From an uncultured Candidatus Woesearchaeota archaeon (GTDB lineage: Archaea; Nanobdellota; Nanobdellia; Woesearchaeales; B29-G15), in contig CAIWSB010000022.1 of NCBI GenBank assembly GCA_903915225.1, positions 1 to 34,759 on the forward strand: DNA of 34,759 bases, given 5' to 3'. The notes under the pieces are model-generated. The model searched no databases, was not told the origin of the DNA, and worked only from the letters and a program-made list of their open reading frames with translations. The position numbers and the translations under genes were made by a program. Positions 31,136-34,759 of this stretch are shown here, one piece after another; the stretch's first letter is position 1; each line of letters opens with the position of its first letter.

Positions 31136-31460
31136 TGAAAAACCTACGGAATTGGAATTAGCATACCAACACGTTTTACCAATCAGTTTGGCAGAACACT
31201 GCAGCTACACAGGTAAGAGTGCAACAAACTGGAAACCTGTGCTTATTCATGCAGTGGTAGATGCATATAGCACCATTCAAGAGAAAAATCTCAATAACCT
31301 AGTTTTAAGTCTATACTCAAAGGTTAAAACCATGGGACTAGATGATACAATTGGGTTTACCTGGAGGGAAACCACGTATGATGACGGATCAACGGAAGAC
31401 AGCCGTAATAAAACACTGGTTGGAACCGCAATTGGTTTGAAGCGAGTCGAACAGGAGTGA
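31128..31460 (+). CDS. TGRS array protein 16 (block D)
   Basis: 110 residues from ATG 31128, with GGAGG inside gene 15. Core: HVLPISLAEHCSYTGKSATN, WKPVLIHAVVD, LYSKVKTMGLDDTIGFT and GTAIGLKRVEQ. Block D features: Cys three residues before the Thr, W (or F) in place of the [DE]-[VF] pair after TGRS, and PVLIHA in the first strand. It is the only member with TGKS. Confidence 0.83.
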   Translation: MNDEKPTELELAYQHVLPISLAEHCSYTGKSATNWKPVLIHAVVDAYSTIQEKNLNNLVLSLYSKVKTMGLDDTIGFTWRETTYDDGSTEDSRNKTLVGTAIGLKRVEQE

Positions 31461-31465
31461 TTCAA

Positions 31466-31786
31466 ATGGGAGAAATACCTAGTAAATTGGAATTAGCAAT
31501 ACAGCACATATCGACATTAACATTAGATGAATACTGCCAATTAACCGGAAGGACTTCCTCACAGTGGGAGCCTGTGCTTATCCACGCCACAGCCGATTAT
31601 AGCGGAGTAATGGCTGAGTCAAGCTTGGATACCCTGTTGGTGAGAATGTATGAAAAGATGCTGCAATTAGGAATATATGACGCCATAAGGCTAGAGATTC
31701 ATGAAAGTCCGCATAGTTATCAATATGGGCAAGATAAAAATGTGATTGGCATTGCAATTGGGCTAAAATATAAAGGAGAAAAGTGA
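31466..31786 (+). CDS. TGRS array protein 17 (block D)
   Basis: 106 residues from ATG 31466, with GGAGTGATT at the gene 16 stop. Core: HISTLTLDEYCQLTGRTSSQ, WEPVLIHATAD, MYEKMLQLGIYDAIRLE and GIAIGLKYKGE. Very close to gene 16 in the first strand (PVLIHA) and in the AIGLK end, while the LY helix is more like the other blocks. Confidence 0.83.
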   Translation: MGEIPSKLELAIQHISTLTLDEYCQLTGRTSSQWEPVLIHATADYSGVMAESSLDTLLVRMYEKMLQLGIYDAIRLEIHESPHSYQYGQDKNVIGIAIGLKYKGEK

Positions 31787-31790
31787 TTTT

Positions 31791-32102
31791 ATGGCAACAC
31801 AAGAACAATCGGAATTGGAGATGGCTGTTCAGCATATCTACACCCAAAACTTGTCAGATTACTGCAAATTGACAGGCAGGAGTGCCAGTAATTTCGCTCC
31901 AATCCTTATTATCGAATTTAGTAATTTTGAGACTTATGAAAAAGAGCGGGATGAACTCCTCTTAAAAATATATAGGAAAATGAAAGCTATAGGCATAGAA
32001 GATGCAATTGACTTTACCGTAATTCCAGGTCATTGCAATAATGGGTATACGCTAATGGGCTATGCTTCAGGCCTTAAAAGGAAGAGTGAACAAGGTAATT
32101 AA
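31791..32102 (+). CDS. TGRS array protein 18 (block D, last)
   Basis: 103 residues, with GGAG and GTGATT upstream. Core: HIYTQNLSDYCKLTGRSASN, FAPILIIEFSN, IYRKMKAIGIEDAIDFT and GYASGLKRKSE. It is the array end; the stop interleaves with that of the convergent Nudix gene over TTAA (32099-32102), leaving no room for a separate terminator. Confidence 0.83.
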   Translation: MATQEQSELEMAVQHIYTQNLSDYCKLTGRSASNFAPILIIEFSNFETYEKERDELLLKIYRKMKAIGIEDAIDFTVIPGHCNNGYTLMGYASGLKRKSEQGN

Positions 32103-32584
32103 CTCAAATCAATCTCTTCCAGAATTCTATATCGCTTGTCAACCTCTTCAACAGTAACCTTTGCATTGTAACCTTCAGCTTTGTTGAATACAACCCTCTC
32201 AATCATCCTATAGTCGCTTGGGTTAATAGAATCACGAACTAGAGGAAGCTCATTAACACCAACCAGAACGATTTTACCTTCATCAGATTCCCTTGGGCTT
32301 CCGGAATAAGACGAAACCAAATAGAGGGTAATGAGATGCCTGTGAGTAGCTATTCTATTGTGAAGTACAATTTCATCATAAAAGCCCACTTGCCGTTTTT
32401 CTTTTACAGATAGGCCCGTCTCTTCCAGAATCTCTCTATCCAGTGCAGCATCAAGGGTTTCACCTGGTTCAACCTTGCCTCCAGGCATTATGAGAGTCCC
32501 CTTGAAAGGCTCCTTAACACGTTCAATGAATAAGATTTTATCAGAAATATTGATTATGCCCGCAACAATGCGGTTTTCCTTCAT
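32099..32584 (-). CDS. Nudix hydrolase
   Basis: A 161-residue Nudix enzyme with a complete box, GKVEPGETLDAALDREILEE then TGL. The N-terminal strands (IVAGIINISDKILFIERVKE, then FKGTLIMPGG) and the HRHLITLYLVSSY strand are typical of MutT-like or ADP-sugar hydrolases. No specificity motif is evident. Its ATG lies inside the end of the MEMO gene (4-base overlap, 32581-32584), so the two are translated together. It is convergent with the last array gene. Confidence 0.88.
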   Translation of the reverse strand: MKENRIVAGIINISDKILFIERVKEPFKGTLIMPGGKVEPGETLDAALDREILEETGLSVKEKRQVGFYDEIVLHNRIATHRHLITLYLVSSYSGSPRESDEGKIVLVGVNELPLVRDSINPSDYRMIERVVFNKAEGYNAKVTVEEVDKRYRILEEIDLS

Positions 32585-33438
32585 TTGAAGGTTATCGCTG
32601 CATAACCAACAGCATTCTTGTAGTTCTTCTCAATATCCCCAGAAGTGTAGTATTGGAGGCATTGCACCTTTGATTTTGGCAGGGTGGAAATGAGCACGGA
32701 AATACCCAAGTATCCACAAATGGTTGCCCCTGTGGTGGCAATATAATCCAAAAGCCCCTTCATGTTCTGGTCTTTGATGAACTTAATTGCCTCTGCATCC
32801 ATCTCGTAAAGCTTCTTCTCCTTTTCAAGGGTAAAAGGCAAGAAACCATATGCAGGCCCATAATGGGTGAAATCAGAGCTGGCAATTATGCAAACACTCT
32901 TGCCAGAATCCATTATCGCCTCTTTTAAGTCCAAAGAGAATTTGCGAATATTGAGCTCTTTGGAAATTGTAATCGGAACAAACCTCAACGCCTCGGAATC
33001 AGAGCTGTAAATGAACTGGAGGAAAGGCAGCTGAACCTCAATTGAGTGTTCCAGCATGTGCGAGGCATTGTCAATTGGAATCCCTGTCTTTTCAGAAAGG
33101 AACCGTGCAAAATCCACATCCACCCTGGCCAACCCAAGTGGGGTGCTCCAGTGCTCAATCATTGTGCTGCTCTTGCCCCTCCCTGTGTGATTGACACCAA
33201 GAATAATGAAAACATCTGGCATTTCAGCCTCAGCAATCTCCTTGTAAACCCAGGCAGCAGCCGGCCCGGAATACATATAGCCCGCATGTGGGACAATAGC
33301 CCCCAGAACCTTGCCTGACCTCTTCTTAACAGGCAGGTCGCCTGGCCCCTTGGGATGCTCAAAGCACCTTTTAATCTCCTCTTCAAGCGCCTGAGCGTTT
33401 GCAGGATAAAATTGGCCAGCAACAACAGGATTCCTCAT
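32581..33438 (-). CDS. amrB: MEMO family protein (AmmeMemoRadiSam system protein B)
   Basis: A 285-residue MEMO-like protein. It starts at the usual MRNPVVAGQFYPAN, so ATG 33438 is preferred to 33459; GGGGGT lies just upstream. Putative metal-site residues are His in IVPHAGYMYSG, His in GVNHTGRG, His in MLEHSIEVQLPFLQ and the SSDFTHYG segment, with the conserved Cys in ATICGYLGI. MEMO proteins resemble extradiol dioxygenases; in archaea they are commonly linked to AMMECR1 and a radical SAM partner in RNA modification. Neither partner is adjacent here. A TATA-like TTTTTTTAAGG near 33464-33475 supports the promoter. Confidence 0.9.
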   Translation of the reverse strand: MRNPVVAGQFYPANAQALEEEIKRCFEHPKGPGDLPVKKRSGKVLGAIVPHAGYMYSGPAAAWVYKEIAEAEMPDVFIILGVNHTGRGKSSTMIEHWSTPLGLARVDVDFARFLSEKTGIPIDNASHMLEHSIEVQLPFLQFIYSSDSEALRFVPITISKELNIRKFSLDLKEAIMDSGKSVCIIASSDFTHYGPAYGFLPFTLEKEKKLYEMDAEAIKFIKDQNMKGLLDYIATTGATICGYLGISVLISTLPKSKVQCLQYYTSGDIEKNYKNAVGYAAITFK

Positions 33439-33554
33439 TTTTAACCCCCAAATAGGCATCTCCTTAAAAAAACTTTTGGTGACTTAACCTTAGTTAAGGC
33501 ATCTACCCTAAACTAACGCAAACTATTTAAAACAACTCCTTTTGATTTCTTTCC

Positions 33555-34085
33555 ATGAAGAAAACCGCTGCCAGGGGATTATTTGCCAGGGAAAGAGTTC
33601 TATTACAGGATTCTGATGAATCAAGGGAACTCCTAGATAAATCTGGATTTGGCAAGAAGCTTGAAACCGGGCAAATTCAACTCTCATTGTTGGAGGCCCT
33701 TTACCTTATTGAGAAAGAAAGGGTAGTTGTCAAGGATGGCAGGAAAACTTTAACTTATGATAAGTTCCTTAAGGCTGCTTCTGACATTGAACCCAAATTC
33801 TGGGTGAGATTTGCAGTTTTTCGTGATATCCGCGAGCGTGGTTACATCTGCAAGACTGCCCTCAAGTTTGGTGCTGACTTTAGGGTATATGAGAGGGGCG
33901 TCAAGCCAGGCGAGGACCATGCCAAATGGGTGCTTTACCCAGTCCATGAGTCTGAGCACCTCACTTGGTATGAGTTTGCAGCAAAGAATCGTGTTGCCCA
34001 CTCCACTAAGAAGAAGCTAGTAATTGGCATTGTTGATGACGAGGGCGACGTGACCTATTACGAGTGCAAGTGGTTGAGGCCCTAA
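33555..34085 (+). CDS. endA: tRNA-splicing endonuclease
   Basis: It removes introns from tRNA precursors at bulge-helix-bulge structures. The 176-residue size is that of the short, homotetrameric archaeal type. The catalytic triad is seen as Tyr112 in FRVYERG, His122 in GEDHAKWVL and the lysine in the STKKKLVIGIVDDEG segment (about 152-154). The N-terminal domain (LLDKSGFGKKLETGQIQLSL) and the linking TYDKFLKAASDIEPKFWVRF helix are typical. A TATA-like CTATTTAAAAC (33523-33533) centred 27 bp before the ATG indicates a leaderless message. The stop interleaves with that of the convergent membrane gene over CTAA (34082-34085). Confidence 0.95.
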   Translation: MKKTAARGLFARERVLLQDSDESRELLDKSGFGKKLETGQIQLSLLEALYLIEKERVVVKDGRKTLTYDKFLKAASDIEPKFWVRFAVFRDIRERGYICKTALKFGADFRVYERGVKPGEDHAKWVLYPVHESEHLTWYEFAAKNRVAHSTKKKLVIGIVDDEGDVTYYECKWLRP

Positions 34086-34759
34086 CCCATAATTCTATTT
34101 AGAATCCATGGGAAAAACATTATTTGAAAAGCAATTACCCCACCTAAAAATACAATAAAGAATATGGTTCTCCATCTTTTTTTAAGAAGTGTAATTAAGA
34201 GGGGAGATAATATGCTAGAACTTAAGAGAAGAAAAGGAAATAGCCTATACGGTGTTCTAAACTTGCTGACGAATGGCCAGAGTTTGTACAACCAGTAATA
34301 AGGATATATTTTAGATGTAGGCCCAAACAATAATAGGATTGAAATAATAAAAATAAGAGCAAAGGGAAGAAATTTTCTGAATTTTAGATATCTCACAGTA
34401 AGAACAATGCTTAATATTGAAAATAAAGCTGGAATCCATCCTATGGAAACTTGAGTAGCTTTAACTAAAGAACTTAAGCGTGATATGTGCCAAGAAGAGA
34501 CATTATTTTCATCAATTGTCCTTGTTACTGTTGAGGTTCGAAAACGAGCTACAATAAATATACCTGAGAATAGCAAAACTGTTATTACAACCAGAGATAA
34601 TATTTTTAGCATTTTCAAATCGATTTTGATTTTATCAAATAATGCAATGCCCAACAGATAACAAACCAAAAAAAAGGATATGTAGATGGCATATTGCTCT
34701 GCAGAAAGGATTTGGAGCGCAATAAAGAGTCCAAGGAGAAATCCATTCTTAACCATGCA
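34082..34759 (-). CDS. Multi-pass membrane protein, C-terminal part (possible YfhO/GT-C-like)
   Basis: The frame is still open at the right window edge, so the N-terminus is missing; an ATG at 34756 is present but is probably internal. About 225 residues are visible with roughly six to seven hydrophobic spans. The loop KLWPFVSKFRTPYRLFPFLL resembles the conserved FRxPxRF region of large YfhO-like or GT-C glycosyltransferase-type membrane proteins, so a role in cell-surface glycan transfer is possible. The DNA is visibly more AT-rich than the preceding genes, and Ile/Phe codons dominate. That may reflect membrane composition or acquisition of a surface locus. Confidence 0.7.
   Translation of the reverse strand, partial: CMVKNGFLLGLFIALQILSAEQYAIYISFFLVCYLLGIALFDKIKIDLKMLKILSLVVITVLLFSGIFIVARFRTSTVTRTIDENNVSSWHISRLSSLVKATQVSIGWIPALFSILSIVLTVRYLKFRKFLPFALIFIISILLLFGPTSKIYPYYWLYKLWPFVSKFRTPYRLFPFLLLSSSILSPLLITLLKKRWRTIFFIVFLGGVIAFQIMFFPWILNRIMG

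Larger units (their letters stand above)
25843..32102 (+). repeat. Tandem array of 18 paralogous small genes (TGRS family)
   Basis: Eighteen consecutive same-strand genes encode 100-133-residue proteins of one unrecognised family. The common order is an N-terminal helix ending in HI[FYL], a [YF]-x-x-x-[TS]-G-[RK]-[ST] motif, a strand ending in LL or VLI, a variable loop, the helix LY-x-x-M-x-x-x-G-[IV], a strand A-[IVL]-x-L, a variable loop and a final strand A-x-G-[LIV]-[KR]. The TGRS tetrad (as TGRS, TGRT, TGKS, SGRS or SGRT) is present in all 18. Gaps run from 11 bases to overlaps of 14. This is a protein-level family array, not a short DNA repeat or CRISPR. Confidence 0.93.

Noticed and set aside
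25843-32102. CRISPR or short-DNA-repeat interpretation of the array
   Set aside because: The repeat unit is a complete gene of 300-400 bases with variable DNA and conserved protein; there are no constant short repeats with unique spacers.

Overview
This window looks like a compact archaeal chromosome segment. Most genes carry a TATA-like A/T box either 25-28 bp before a start with no leader, or 36-40 bp before a start with a GGAGGTGAT-type ribosome site. The informational and housekeeping genes are archaeal types: membrane-anchored LonB, family B DNA polymerase, tRNA-splicing endonuclease, an archaeal-type NMN adenylyltransferase domain, a MEMO protein and a PAC2 protein. Small intergenic gaps and many unrecognised small proteins would fit a DPANN-like lineage, but nothing here fixes the phylum. 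No tRNA, rRNA, CRISPR array or insertion sequence was seen. No stretch longer than 300 bases lacks a gene.

Layout. 1-2142 (minus): the end-clipped and frameshifted PAC2 gene follows lonB. 2220-4557 (minus): an unknown gene and a tandem pair of unknown paralogues. 4649-5257 (plus): an ACT-domain protein. 5235-7365 (minus): a lipoprotein and arginyl-tRNA synthetase. 7482-10694 (plus): a zinc-type dehydrogenase, then a membrane protein, a helical protein and a transglutaminase-like protein. 10691-12786 (minus): a radical SAM protein, TatD and a 39-residue zinc ribbon. 12894-14164 (plus): a flavodoxin and a frameshifted surE.

14161-19865 is an NAD(P) module. A divergent NrtR-like Nudix-wHTH regulator and a ribbon-helix-helix protein precede pncB, pncA, a NadE-NadM fusion, a Nudix hydrolase and NAD kinase. 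Together these give a full route nicotinamide -> nicotinate -> NaMN -> NaAD -> NAD -> NADP. Two related TAGTGTA-containing palindromes sit at the two promoters of this cluster, and a 35-bp four-GTAC palindrome sits in front of the RHH gene.

19852-25769: a phosphorylase-like protein, DNA polymerase B, an Arg/Pro-rich NYN-domain protein and a RecB/Cas4-like nuclease.

25843-32102 is the most unusual region. It holds eighteen consecutive, co-directional, nearly gapless genes for 100-133-residue paralogues sharing a TGRS core and a C-terminal A-x-G-[LIV]-[KR] strand, apparently read from one promoter. I do not recognise the family. The array falls into contiguous sub-family blocks and shows mosaic sequence, so it looks like a locally expanded and recombining gene family, possibly making a hetero-oligomer.

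32099-34759: a Nudix hydrolase, MEMO, the tRNA-splicing endonuclease and an AT-rich, edge-clipped membrane protein.
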